18,391 nucleotides of DNA from JBAZWE01 sp041658605 (GCA_041658605.1 JBAZZU010000038.1:1-18391); one strand, 5' to 3'; positions 1 through 8,251 are shown, counted from the stretch's first letter. Program-made: numbers and translations. The notes: generated from the letters alone by a model not told the origin.

Positions 1-458
1 GTTAATTGCATGAAAAAGAGAGCAAAAAGATCATAACTTGCTGCTGGCCAGGCAACAACTTCGGGAGCTATCGGCATCGATACGAATAGTATGGACGCAA
101 AAGCCGACGATATTCCAGAGAATCTTAATTTTTTTAACAGACAGAAAAGAAGAAACGCATTGCCGGCATGAAAAACAATATTAAACAAATGTAATTGCCA
201 GCCACTTTCACCAAAAAACTGATATTGAGTCCACCAATATAGTAATGGTAGAGGCCTCATGTAACTTTGCAACACGCTGAAGAGTTGCCAAAGCTCCATA
301 AATTGAATATGGCTCACTTTATCTCTTATGCCATAATCATCACCGATTAAAGCGTTGCTGATAATTGACCAGTACTCAATCAGCGCAATTGAAAGCAAAG
401 CAGTACCAAGCATGAGGCTGCTTTTATATCTGTCAATCCCACTTAATAATTTTTTCAT
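1..458 (-). CDS. GT-C type membrane glycosyltransferase, partial (C-terminus beyond window)
   Basis: Reading the minus strand from an ATG at 458-456 gives an open frame of 152 codons that runs off the left edge. It is therefore a 5' fragment of a larger gene. The protein begins MKKLLSGIDRYKSS, then a hydrophobic helix, then SIISNALIGDDYG. This matches the SILNNTLxGDD motif of the two full-length paralogs in the window. Further matches are an MRPLP segment, HLFNIVFHAGNAFLL and a P-APE-V-W segment. In GT-C enzymes the acidic pair after the first helix is the usual catalytic/metal region; that role is inferred here. The family probably moves sugars from a polyprenyl-phosphate donor outside the membrane. 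The ATG overlaps the stop of the upstream gene by one base (TAATG), so translation is probably coupled. The region is visibly more AT-rich than the rest, and the GRFD motif of the paralogs reads ASYD here. Confidence 0.8.
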   Translation of the reverse strand, partial: MKKLLSGIDRYKSSLMLGTALLSIALIEYWSIISNALIGDDYGIRDKVSHIQFMELWQLFSVLQSYMRPLPLLYWWTQYQFFGESGWQLHLFNIVFHAGNAFLLFCLLKKLRFSGISSAFASILFVSMPIAPEVVAWPAASYDLFALFFMQL

Positions 459-2011
459 TATTTATCTTCAGGCCCATGAATCAGGATAAGTTTCTGCTGT
501 GCCGGGTCGTATACGAACAGGTAACCGTCTTCCGTTTTATTTAAATCGAAGTCTTTTTCGTCCGACGTGATCTGCTTGATCTGAAGGTCCTTACGTCCGT
601 ACCTTTCCGCAACTGCGTGTCTCAGTGCGTTGATGAATATATAAGCACCATCCCATTCCGGGACTCCGTAATAGTAAATCCTGGATTCCAGGGGAGGATC
701 CGGGAGCATAACAAGAGTATCCTCGATTATGGCGTTGCTGATAACCGCCGACCTTTCCCACGGGATATTGTTTTTTGAAAGTCCCCAGAGCCAGGGAATT
801 GCAAGGAGCAGGATGGCGACGGACGCGTAGATACTCCATTCCCTCTTTTTCCAGCCGAATTCCAGCAGCCCGACCATCATCAGCGAGAGCGCGAGCATCG
901 TTATGATATAGAGCTCACGGCTGTCCTTAAGGTCATGTCCAATTCCGTATCTGAATAACTGTATGTTGACGGGAACCATGGTTGAAAACAAGAAGATCAC
1001 CAGAAAGATCCATGCCTTGTGTATGGAGCTAGTCGCGCTTTTCCATCTGAAGAGGACAAGACCCTGTGAGACAATCAAAAGCAGGAGGAAGAAACCGCCG
1101 ATTCCGAGCAGGAGTGCCCTTGACGCAAACTGAGAATTGACTGGTGACAGGAAAGTCCAGAACGTTTTAGCAGAGGTCAATAAGTCAGGCACCGCGACGA
1201 ATGGCACGTCCTTGTAGCCGCCAAGACGACCAAGTATGGCGAATCGCATGGCGATGTATCCCGCGAATAATCCATAGAAGACAAGCAGACGGATGGTGCT
1301 TTCGGCCAAGCGTTTTTTCCGGGGGATCTTTTTCGACCCATTTTCCTCGCGCAGAATATTATAGAGCAGCTCTATCGCAGGAAATAAAATCACCAGGATC
1401 ATGGCCGATTCCTTGCTGAGCATTGCAGCAAAAGCGGCAGCGATGGCACCTGCATAGACAGCGATGCTTTTATTCCGCACTGAGATCAGATAAAGGCCTG
1501 TCGCCAGAAGGATAAAGAATGTGGACATCAGGTCGAACCTGCCGGAAGCCCAGGTAACGGGTTCTACGGCAACCGGTGTTATGAGAAACATAAAACTGCC
1601 GACCAGGGACGCATGCGCCGATATTCTCAGTTTTTTCAGAAGCCAGAACAACAGGTAGGCATTGCCAGCGTGGAAGGCGATATTGATCAGGTGCGAGTAG
1701 GTCCCTTCAACCGCGAATAATTTGTATTGAAGCCAGAGGGTCAGGGAAGGGAGGGGCCTGACGAAGCTTGGGTGATTGCTAAAGAGATGCCATACCCCGG
1801 ATAATGGTAATTCACCAGCCTTTACTGTGTAAAAATAATCGTCTCCTATAAGGGTATTGTTAAGGATGGACCAGTATGCAAGGGTTGCGATGAGAAGAAA
1901 TGAGAGAAACACCGCGAGATTTCCCTTGCAGGTCTCCAGAACAGGGCGTGTGTCTGCATGCGGTGTGTCGGCGTTATGTGTCGAGTGGATTGATGCTTCC
2001 CGATGTTCCAT
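458..2011 (-). CDS. GT-C type polytopic glycosyltransferase (ArnT/PMT/TMTC-like)
   Basis: A roughly 517-residue integral membrane protein with many hydrophobic helices between about residues 20 and 400 and a soluble C-terminal tail of about 90 residues. After the first helix comes SILNNTLIGDDYF, with the acidic pair typical of GT-C enzymes. It is followed by FVRPLPSL, HLINIAFHAGNAYLL and PVAVEPVTWASGRFDL, a pattern like bacterial PMT-family and TMTC-like proteins. These use polyprenyl-phosphate sugars at the outer face of the membrane; acceptor and sugar cannot be read from sequence. The C-tail motifs PDPP and DGYLFVYD recur in the paralog at 4306-5865. The frame is open up to a TTG at 2032 and an ATG at 2026. 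I prefer the ATG at 2011 because GACAGGA lies 5 nt upstream and no Shine-Dalgarno precedes the others. It is the first gene of a leftward pair with the partial paralog. Confidence 0.82.
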   Translation of the reverse strand: MEHREASIHSTHNADTPHADTRPVLETCKGNLAVFLSFLLIATLAYWSILNNTLIGDDYFYTVKAGELPLSGVWHLFSNHPSFVRPLPSLTLWLQYKLFAVEGTYSHLINIAFHAGNAYLLFWLLKKLRISAHASLVGSFMFLITPVAVEPVTWASGRFDLMSTFFILLATGLYLISVRNKSIAVYAGAIAAAFAAMLSKESAMILVILFPAIELLYNILREENGSKKIPRKKRLAESTIRLLVFYGLFAGYIAMRFAILGRLGGYKDVPFVAVPDLLTSAKTFWTFLSPVNSQFASRALLLGIGGFFLLLLIVSQGLVLFRWKSATSSIHKAWIFLVIFLFSTMVPVNIQLFRYGIGHDLKDSRELYIITMLALSLMMVGLLEFGWKKREWSIYASVAILLLAIPWLWGLSKNNIPWERSAVISNAIIEDTLVMLPDPPLESRIYYYGVPEWDGAYIFINALRHAVAERYGRKDLQIKQITSDEKDFDLNKTEDGYLFVYDPAQQKLILIHGPEDK

Positions 2012-2062
2012 AAAATTCCTGTCCATGCTCAATCGAAAAAATTACCCGCAAGTACTGGCGCG

Positions 2063-2080
2063 CTGTATATTATATTACAG
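2063..2080. promoter_or_regulatory. Divergent promoter region with minus-strand -10 and small dyad
   Basis: The 134-base gap between the leftward GT-C gene and the rightward GT4 gene contains a perfect TATAAT on the minus strand (2074-2069), placed to start transcription about 50 nt before the ATG at 2011. No convincing -35 box is visible. The hexamer lies inside an inverted repeat, CTGTA at 2063-2067 and TACAG at 2076-2080, separated by 8 bases. The dyad could be an operator, but an AT-rich -10 region can also produce such symmetry by chance. No plus-strand promoter for the GT4 gene could be fixed. Confidence 0.4.
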
Positions 2081-2145
2081 AATGACGAAAAGCTGGTTTC
2101 CCTAATAACATTACAGCATGGGAAAAAATACTTGAATAAAAAACG

Positions 2146-3318
2146 ATGAAGATACTGCAGGTTGCCGCAAATACTCGATATGGTGGTATGCCCTTTCATG
2201 TGCTTACGCTCTCGAAGGGGCTAATAGGGCGTGGACACGATGTCGCACTGCTTAGCATGGACGAGGGACCGCTACTGGATGAGTTTGCCAGGGCGGGCAT
2301 AAAGGTCACTTCCATGCCAATTCTCGGGCGGAGGGCGAGCCGAAATCCCTTGACACTATTAAAGTCGGCAGACCTGGTGCGGAAAACCATCCACGGCATC
2401 AATCCTGACATCGTCCACACCCATGGGCCGCGGGCGCATTTCTTCGTCGACCTGGCGCAGCTATTTCAAAAAGGACCCGCCGTGGTCTCGAGCGTACATG
2501 GCTCTTTCTCCCAGTTTGTCTCCGGAAACCGGGGTGAATTCAGTCGCGCAGCAAGTATGCTGAAGAAGCTCCAGTATGGCGGCATCGACAAGCTGACGGC
2601 GCGAAGATCGACCATTATGATTGCTGTCTGCCAGGCTACTCGCAGGGATTTAGTTGATGTATTAAAGATCGCTCCGGACAAAGTGCATGTGGTTAGGAAC
2701 GGTATCGAAGAGCGATGCGTTGAGCCGCAGGTCGTTGAGGCCGTGCGTCGAGAGTTCGGATGCAAAGACGGTGATCGACTGGTTGCTTATGTCGGGAGGA
2801 TCGCTTATCACAAGGGAGTCGGATTTCTTATCGACGCGGCCGAAAGGGTTGCTGCGGGTATGCCTGATACGAGATTCGTAGCTGTGGGGGATGGTCCGAT
2901 GGTGGATGAGCTGCAGTTGCGGGTAGCGAGTGGCTCGCTGGCAGGACGCTTCGTCCTTGCCGGCAGGAGGAGCGACGCTATTGATATCATCGCCGCTGCG
3001 GATCTGTTGGTTCTTCCGTCTTTATCAGAGGGTTTGCCGCTTACGCTTCTGGAAGCAGCGATGACCGGCACGGCGATGGTCGCCAGCGATACTGGCGGAA
3101 TCCCAGAGATCGTAATTGAGGGAGAGACCGGTCTACTGGTTCCGGTGGGCGACAGCAATGCCCTGGCATTAGCGATTGGACGGCTGCTGGACGATGACGA
3201 CGAGAGAGAGAGGATGGGGGCCGCTGCCAGGAGCTTGTGGAAGCAACAGTTTACCGTAACGCAGATGATCGACAGGATGGAAGAATTATACTCTCGTTCT
3301 GTCTTGCTCAAAGTTTGA
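2146..3318 (+). CDS. GT4-family glycosyltransferase (GT-B fold)
   Basis: A 390-residue cytoplasmic or membrane-associated retaining glycosyltransferase, probably adding a sugar from a nucleotide-sugar to a lipid-linked glycan. The N-terminal half starts MKILQVAANTRYGGMPFHV, the usual acceptor-domain opening with a glycine-rich turn. An HTHGPRAHFF segment near residue 91 and SSVHGSFS near 115 are typical of GT4. The C-terminal donor domain begins near residue 212 with AYVGRIAYHKG. It carries the family E-x7-E signature in SEGLPLTLLEA (E295 and E303), followed by GGIPEIVIEGETGLLVP. Length is normal for the family. The start codon is placed by homology; no strong Shine-Dalgarno is visible. It stands alone, divergent from the GT-C gene and convergent with the methyltransferase. 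The exact sugar cannot be assigned. Confidence 0.88.
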   Translation: MKILQVAANTRYGGMPFHVLTLSKGLIGRGHDVALLSMDEGPLLDEFARAGIKVTSMPILGRRASRNPLTLLKSADLVRKTIHGINPDIVHTHGPRAHFFVDLAQLFQKGPAVVSSVHGSFSQFVSGNRGEFSRAASMLKKLQYGGIDKLTARRSTIMIAVCQATRRDLVDVLKIAPDKVHVVRNGIEERCVEPQVVEAVRREFGCKDGDRLVAYVGRIAYHKGVGFLIDAAERVAAGMPDTRFVAVGDGPMVDELQLRVASGSLAGRFVLAGRRSDAIDIIAAADLLVLPSLSEGLPLTLLEAAMTGTAMVASDTGGIPEIVIEGETGLLVPVGDSNALALAIGRLLDDDDERERMGAAARSLWKQQFTVTQMIDRMEELYSRSVLLKV

Positions 3319-3372
3319 GTTGGAGTTGACCTGTTTTCGCAGATATCTTAAGTCAGGACTAGAAGAGCAACC

Positions 3373-3388
3373 CGGTTGAGAACCGTTT
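3373..3388 (+). terminator. Weak hairpin between convergent genes
   Basis: A 5-bp stem CGGTT/AACCG (3373-3377 and 3381-3385) with a GAG loop is followed by TTT, 55 bases after the stop of the GT4 gene. The stem is short and the T-run runs into the 3' end of the methyltransferase gene, so this is only a possible terminator. Confidence 0.25.
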
Positions 3389-4139
3389 AGGCCGATTCAG
3401 GTTTTCGGGCGAGGGTAATTATAGTGAGGCCGAAGGGCAGATTAACCTTACCGATCATCGCCCGTTCGGCTTCGAGGATGGAACGCAGGGTATAGTTGAC
3501 CGGACTTGCCACTGGCATCAAGTCAGAGTGTGACTCCTCAGGCCTTATCATTGATGGCGGGTGTAGTGCCCTGCTCGCCAGTCTGACCGCAGCCAAAAGT
3601 GGGAAAAGAACTGTGTTGGCGCTCGTCATCCTCTCAATGGTGAATCCGGCATTTCCCAGCATCTCCCTAAGTTGTTTTCGCGTGTATCGTCTTAAGGACC
3701 CCTGGGAGACGTCATGCTGGCCACGCAGAACCGGATATGCCTGATCGGAAACATAATAATAGCCACCGGGTTTGAGAATGCGGAATGCCTCACGCAAGGA
3801 GGCGGTATCATCTTCAAGGGTTGACTGGACGTCGCAGCAGATAGCATGGGTGAAGGACTCATTCTCGAAAGGCAGAGCAGTGGCATCACCCGTCTGGACG
3901 TTTACAAGTCCGCGCTTGCTGCACAGCTCGATTGCGCGCGGATGTATGTCGATACCCCAGACTTCACAGTATTCTGCCAGCAACTGCATCTTGGCGCCTG
4001 TTCCGCAACCGATATCGAGCAGCTTTGATTCCCTGGTGAGAGTGGGCGCCAGCAGTTGCTCCATGATGGATCTCATACCTGTGTGCCACCAGTACGTACT
4101 TTCCAGATTAAACATGATGTCATATTCACGTGGTTGCAT
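3387..4139 (-). CDS. Class I SAM-dependent methyltransferase
   Basis: A 250-residue protein with the Rossmann motif I LLDIGCGTGAK near residues 40-50. A motif II acidic strand VWGIDIHPRAIEL follows, then the post-motifs ALPFENESFTHAICCDV and LRILKPGGYY-like text (FRILKPGGYYYVSD). The N-terminus MQPREYDIMFNLESTYWW-HTGMR and the C-terminal LPFGLTIITLARK ending are typical of Methyltransf_11-type enzymes found in surface polysaccharide clusters, where they may methylate a sugar or a lipid intermediate. The substrate is not readable. The frame stays open upstream to a TTG at 4184 and an ATG at 4157, but the family N-terminus fits the ATG at 4139; no Shine-Dalgarno decides it. It lies 166 bases downstream of the GT-C gene 4306-5865 on the same strand and may be read from the same transcript. 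Confidence 0.85.
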   Translation of the reverse strand: MQPREYDIMFNLESTYWWHTGMRSIMEQLLAPTLTRESKLLDIGCGTGAKMQLLAEYCEVWGIDIHPRAIELCSKRGLVNVQTGDATALPFENESFTHAICCDVQSTLEDDTASLREAFRILKPGGYYYVSDQAYPVLRGQHDVSQGSLRRYTRKQLREMLGNAGFTIERMTSANTVLFPLLAAVRLASRALHPPSMIRPEESHSDLMPVASPVNYTLRSILEAERAMIGKVNLPFGLTIITLARKPESA

Positions 4140-4305
4140 TAGGAGAATTGTAGCCATATGCAAAGGGATAAGGCAAACGCCCAACCGGGTGGTTGTGGGA
4201 ATAACGGCCTGAGGTGGCGCGGATGATCAATGCGGTTGGAAGAAATATATGCCCGGGTAGTCGCTTCAACGGCGCGCTGAAGAGCATTTATTCAGAGCGC
4301 TGGTT

Positions 4306-5865
4306 CTATGGTGAGGCAGGTTCTTGCACGAGTATCATGTGTCCAGTATCCCGGTCATATGAAAAGATGTAACCATCGGTGGGCGGATTGCCGTAAACGG
4401 CTGTTCTGGATGAAATGCGATACTTCGGTTCCGGATTAAGATAAAAAGTTTTGATATCCTGCCTGGTATAGACCATGTTTACAGTTCCCGGCAAGCCGTT
4501 GGCGAACCAGTGAGCGCCCTGGCCATCGGGCGCGTTCTGAAAGTAGAAGATTGCGTCCTGGGGCGGGTCAGGTACTTGGCGCGGCAAGTCAGTTGTTATG
4601 TTGTAACTGATTACGGCGGCTTTTTCCCAAATACGGTTGTTGTTATTCAGGCCCCAGAAATATACCGGTACCAGAAGCGCCAGGGCCACGGTGACGATGA
4701 TGCGCCAGTTCCTCGTCTGCCGGCCGAATTCGAAGAGTGCGATCACAAGCAGAGTTATGAATGCCAGATTCGGAACGTAGAAGAAGCGGCTGTTGACAAA
4801 GTAGGAACCCATGCCATCTATGAAAAAAGATGAATATGTTGGCATGATTGAAGTGATAAAAAGGAGGATCATGAGCAGGATGATACGCTTCGCCTGACCC
4901 GAAGCCTGTTTCCACCTTGTCACGACCAGAACCAGACCGATCAGGTAAAAGATACCGACGATTACTGCCATCACGTAGATGGTGTTGCGCGATGTCAGGA
5001 GTTGGTCGAGTGGTGCCATCATAGCGATGATCGTGTGAACCGGGGCGCCAAGTTTGGGAAAACCGAACCGTTGCACTTCCTTATATCCTCCCATTCCTCC
5101 GAGGATGATAATACGCAGGACGAAAAGGAAGCCAATAAGTAAAAAGAATGGTGATACCCTGACAAGGCTTCTGGCAACTCTTCTTTTTATTCCGAAATTT
5201 TCTTCGTTTTCAATGGGTGTCACACCAGGTGGAAATTCCACAAACATAAGGTCGAGAGCCGGTACAAGGACAAGTAGTATGATTGCCGACTCTTTGCTCA
5301 GAAAAGCTGCTGCGGCGGCAAGCAGCGCAGCGCTATAGGCAAGCCGGCTCTTTTTCTGAAAGGTCAAAGTGTAGAGGCAAAGGGTCAGCATCATGAAGAA
5401 GAGGACCGTTACATCGAAGCGGCCATCAGACCAGGTTACAGCTTCAGGCGCAAGAGGTGAGAGCACAAACAATAACGCGGCCATGAAGGAAGCCAGCCTC
5501 GAAATTGAAAGGCGAGTAAGGAGCCAATACAGGAAGAACGCGCTGCCCGCGTGAAAAACCACATTGATAAGATGTGATGGCCAGCCATCAAGGCCGAAGA
5601 AACGGTAGTGAAACCAGTACAGGAAGAAGGGGACGGGTCTGACAAATGTTGGCACGCAGACCTCGAACAGGCGCCAGAGTTCTGAGACCGGCAATTGATA
5701 TAAACGGTTCAACTCGGAAAAGTCATCACCGAGCAGGGTGTTATTGAGTATTGACCAGTAGCCTGCAATTGCGGTAAACAACAATGTGAAAAAGACGAGC
5801 AAACCGAAAAGGTAAGGATTTGAGGCCCCTTTTTCACCGGGCGGCGACAATTGATTTGCTGACAT
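4306..5865 (-). CDS. GT-C type polytopic glycosyltransferase, second full-length paralog
   Basis: A 519-residue integral membrane protein paralogous to the gene at 458-2011. Shared landmarks in order are SILNNTLLGDDFSEL after helix 1, TFVRPVPF, HLINVVFHAGSAFFLYWLL, PLAPEAVTWSDGRFDVT and FLSKESAIILL. Then come about eight further helices and a soluble tail with WEKAAVIS, VPDPP, ANGLPG and DGYIFSYD. The tail motifs match the other copy, so the extracytoplasmic domain is part of the family and not random. The predicted role is transfer of a polyprenyl-phosphate-linked sugar outside the membrane; donor and acceptor are unknown. The ATG at 5865 has AAAGGG about 10 nt upstream. A candidate promoter lies at 5956-5984. 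The methyltransferase follows on the same strand after a gap. Confidence 0.85.
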   Translation of the reverse strand: MSANQLSPPGEKGASNPYLFGLLVFFTLLFTAIAGYWSILNNTLLGDDFSELNRLYQLPVSELWRLFEVCVPTFVRPVPFFLYWFHYRFFGLDGWPSHLINVVFHAGSAFFLYWLLTRLSISRLASFMAALLFVLSPLAPEAVTWSDGRFDVTVLFFMMLTLCLYTLTFQKKSRLAYSAALLAAAAAFLSKESAIILLVLVPALDLMFVEFPPGVTPIENEENFGIKRRVARSLVRVSPFFLLIGFLFVLRIIILGGMGGYKEVQRFGFPKLGAPVHTIIAMMAPLDQLLTSRNTIYVMAVIVGIFYLIGLVLVVTRWKQASGQAKRIILLMILLFITSIMPTYSSFFIDGMGSYFVNSRFFYVPNLAFITLLVIALFEFGRQTRNWRIIVTVALALLVPVYFWGLNNNNRIWEKAAVISYNITTDLPRQVPDPPQDAIFYFQNAPDGQGAHWFANGLPGTVNMVYTRQDIKTFYLNPEPKYRISSRTAVYGNPPTDGYIFSYDRDTGHMILVQEPASP

Positions 5866-5955
5866 CCTTGAATTTCCCTTTCATGATAAAAGTTATTAAA
5901 CCGTCAGTGAGGTGTTGAATATCCTGTGGAAATAATTCTGGCAGGCAATCGATTT

Positions 5956-5984
5956 AGTATAGCAGCTGAATCTGAATATTTAAA
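5956..5984 (-). promoter_or_regulatory. Candidate sigma-70-type promoter for the GT-C gene
   Basis: On the minus strand TTTAAA (5984-5979) and TATACT (5961-5956) are separated by exactly 17 bases. This places transcription start about 85 nt before the ATG at 5865. The -10 matches the consensus at 5 of 6 positions and the -35 at 4 of 6. It was chosen by eye. Confidence 0.4.
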
Positions 5985-5999
5985 AACAGCAAGCTGTTT
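5984..5999. promoter_or_regulatory. Perfect 7-bp inverted repeat in divergent intergenic region
   Basis: AAACAGC (5984-5990) and GCTGTTT (5993-5999) form a perfect dyad with a 2-base centre. It abuts the -35 of the predicted minus-strand promoter and lies 36 bases before the GT2 start. A 2-base centre is too tight for an RNA hairpin loop, so a protein operator is more likely than a terminator. The binding protein is unknown. Confidence 0.35.
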
Positions 6000-6035
6000 C
6001 TGGACGGCATTACGGCCTGCTGTTACCATTGGGAC

Positions 6036-7004
6036 GTGTTGAATAAAAAGAGTTCACAGAACAAGGAAGATGAAGACCAGCATGCTCCAGACGTATCCGT
6101 TATCGTCGTAAACTGGAACTTGCGGGACTATTTGCGTCGCTGTCTGAAGAGCATCCTTCTCCAAAGTGGTAATCTGGCCGTGGAGACGATCGTCGTGGAC
6201 AATGCGTCCGATGATGGTAGTATCAGCATGCTTGAGCAGGAATTCTTCGAAGTATCAAGGATCATCAATAGGGAAAATGTCGGGTTTGCCAGGGCATCCA
6301 ATCAGGGTATGGAGAAAGCTGAAGGCAGGTATCTGTTTCTGCTGAACAATGATGCGGAGCTACTGGAGGGCGCGCTTTCGTCTCTTGTGGATTACATGGA
6401 CACCCATCCGGATGTCGGTGTCTGCGGCCCTCGTGTGGTGAACAGCGACGGTACGCTCCAGGTTCATTCGAAGGGTTTTTATCCGACGATTTCGCGTATG
6501 GCCGGCCAGTTATTTCTGCCGCGCAATTTGAGGCACCCGGCTGGAAGGTCTCTCGGGCTCTATGAATTCAACGATGACAGGACGATACGGGAGTTCGACT
6601 GGTTGAGCGGTTGCGCCCTGCTGGTGCGCCGCGAGGCTGTCGTGGAGACGGGTATGTTTGATACCGGGATTTTTATGTATTGCGAAGATATCGACTGGTG
6701 TTACAGGATGAAAAAGAAAGGCTGGAAGGTCGTAAATAATCCACAGGTGGACGTGATTCATTTCGGGGGGCAGAGCATGAAGCTTCAGGAGGGTGCGGCA
6801 GTCGGTTCTCACGCAGCCGCACTTGCAGATTTCTATGCCAGGTATCATTCCAGGTCCGCGACCACCGTTTTCCGTATCGTTCTCTCAACGGGATATGTGG
6901 TTCAGGCGATCGGGTGGATGCTGGCCGCTATCGTCGGAAAGCGCGAAGGCCTTGATAAGCTCAAGCGCCGCTTTTCGCATGGGCGCGGACGATCGGTTAA
7001 ATGA
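6036..7004 (+). CDS. GT2-family glycosyltransferase (WbbL-like)
   Basis: A 322-residue GT-A fold inverting glycosyltransferase of the rhamnosyltransferase/WbbL-like group. The catalytic domain starts DVSVIVVNWNLRDYL (residues 19-33). It continues with ETIVVDNASDDGS (nucleotide binding), NRENVGFARASNQGM, and LLNNDAEL, where NND (104-106) takes the place of the DXD metal motif. Then come DWLSGCALLVRREA and the FMYCEDIDWCYRMKKKGW block with acidic residues 217-220, which includes the likely catalytic base. A hydrophobic C-terminal stretch (about 279-302) may anchor it to the membrane. It probably adds a sugar to a lipid-linked glycan; rhamnose is suggested by resemblance only. The start is GTG at 6036 or TTG at 6039; GGGAC lies just upstream and does not settle it. 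The stop overlaps the next ATG by 4 nt (ATGA), so it is coupled to the GT4 gene. Confidence 0.87.
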   Translation: MLNKKSSQNKEDEDQHAPDVSVIVVNWNLRDYLRRCLKSILLQSGNLAVETIVVDNASDDGSISMLEQEFFEVSRIINRENVGFARASNQGMEKAEGRYLFLLNNDAELLEGALSSLVDYMDTHPDVGVCGPRVVNSDGTLQVHSKGFYPTISRMAGQLFLPRNLRHPAGRSLGLYEFNDDRTIREFDWLSGCALLVRREAVVETGMFDTGIFMYCEDIDWCYRMKKKGWKVVNNPQVDVIHFGGQSMKLQEGAAVGSHAAALADFYARYHSRSATTVFRIVLSTGYVVQAIGWMLAAIVGKREGLDKLKRRFSHGRGRSVK

Positions 7005-8152
7005 AGATCGCTATCTATTATCCCTGGGTATACCTGCGCTCAGGCGTTGAGCGGATGATGCTGGAGCTGGCGCGGCGCAGCCGGCATGACTGGACCATCT
7101 TCACAAGCCATTATTATCCGGAGCAGACTTTTCCCGATTTTGGAGAGCTGGATATCGTCGAGCTATCAAAAGTCCCGGTAAGCCGTGGTTATTCGGCGGT
7201 CAGCAGTGCGGCGCTTACGATTATCAGGCAGAAAATCGACCTCGATGGCTATGACGCGCTTGTGGTCTCATCCGAGGGCCTTGGCGATTTCATCACGTTC
7301 CGTAATAGCAGCGTCCCGGTTGTCTGTTATTGCCACACACCACTGAAGGTCATCCATGATCCGTTCGTCCACCGAAAATACCTGAACGAGAACCCTCGAA
7401 TGAAAGTGCCGTTTTTTGTTTTCTCAAAGGTCTTCAGCTTCTTTGACCGCATTGCCTGGAAGAAGTATCGATATGTTTTTTGCAACAGCGAAGAGGTGCG
7501 CAACCGTATCCTGAAGGCCCGGCTGGCGCCAGCTGAAAAAGTCGAAGTCTTGAGCCCGGGGCTGGATGTGGAACAAATCCGCCCGACCTGGGAATATCAG
7601 AACTATTTTGTTGTCGTGGGCCGCATCAAGTGGTGGAAGAACATAGAGCTGGCAGTCGAGTCATTTCGCGAGTTCAAGCGGCGCTACCCGGAGTTCGACG
7701 ATTTTAGGCTTATCGTAAGCGGCCAGGTTGAGCTTCAAAGTGAGGAATATCTCAAGATGCTCACCCAAATCGCGGGCGATTCAGGTGATGTAATTTTCAG
7801 GCGTGACCCGACGGAGGAGGAGCTTTTTGAAACTTACCGGTCGAGTTATTGTCTGCTGTTCCCCAGCCTCAACGAGGATTGGGGCATGACCGTGCTCGAA
7901 GCGATGGGATTCGGCAAACCGGTTATCGCGGTTAACCAGGGTGGTCCGAAGGAAAGTGTCATTGACGGGGTCACAGGCTATCTCGTCGATCCCGACCCTG
8001 ATGCATTCGTCGAAGCAATGGCCCGCTTGGCCGGCGACCCTGAGCTTACGCGCAGGCTGGGTGAAGCCGCTGCGTCACATATTCAGATCTATGACTGGAG
8101 CAATTTCGTAGACCGTTTTGATTCCTATCTGGAATCTCTTGAGAGGCGTTGA
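7001..8152 (+). CDS. GT4-family glycosyltransferase
   Basis: A 383-residue GT-B fold retaining glycosyltransferase. The N-terminal acceptor domain opens MKIAIYYPWVYLRSGVERMM and includes VVCYCHTPLKVIHDP near residue 108, a common GT4 acceptor-site segment. The donor domain starts near residue 203 with FVVVGRIKWWKN. It contains the E-x7-E signature in NEDWGMTVLEA (E292 and E300) and GGPKESVIDGVTGYLVD. These features suggest a mannosyltransferase-like enzyme using a nucleotide-sugar on a lipid-linked glycan, but the sugar is not decided. Its ATG overlaps the GT2 stop (ATGA at 7001-7004), so the two are made in step and probably act successively. It ends 73 bases before a hairpin terminator. Confidence 0.88.
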   Translation: MKIAIYYPWVYLRSGVERMMLELARRSRHDWTIFTSHYYPEQTFPDFGELDIVELSKVPVSRGYSAVSSAALTIIRQKIDLDGYDALVVSSEGLGDFITFRNSSVPVVCYCHTPLKVIHDPFVHRKYLNENPRMKVPFFVFSKVFSFFDRIAWKKYRYVFCNSEEVRNRILKARLAPAEKVEVLSPGLDVEQIRPTWEYQNYFVVVGRIKWWKNIELAVESFREFKRRYPEFDDFRLIVSGQVELQSEEYLKMLTQIAGDSGDVIFRRDPTEEELFETYRSSYCLLFPSLNEDWGMTVLEAMGFGKPVIAVNQGGPKESVIDGVTGYLVDPDPDAFVEAMARLAGDPELTRRLGEAAASHIQIYDWSNFVDRFDSYLESLERR

Positions 8153-8225
8153 GCACTAAAGAAGATTTGTATGGCAGTGATTGACATAAACGATGTCTGT
8201 TATGGAACTTAAAAAGCGCGGAAGT

Positions 8226-8251
8226 AATGGCTTCAGAAACGAAGCCATTTT
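8226..8251 (+). terminator. Intrinsic terminator between convergent genes
   Basis: A 9-bp perfect stem AATGGCTTC (8226-8234) and GAAGCCATT (8241-8249) with a 6-base loop ends in TTTT (8248-8251). It lies 73 bases after the GT4 stop and 64 bases past the end of the DUF2079 gene on the other strand. The T-run favours the plus strand; minus-strand use is possible but less well supported. The rest of the 160-base gap (8153-8312) shows no gene. Confidence 0.6.

Noticed and set aside
8181..8206. Perfect TTGACA at 8181-8186 as a small RNA or gene promoter
   Set aside because: No acceptable -10 hexamer lies at 16-18 bases; the next sequence at the right distance is GGAACT, so it is probably chance.
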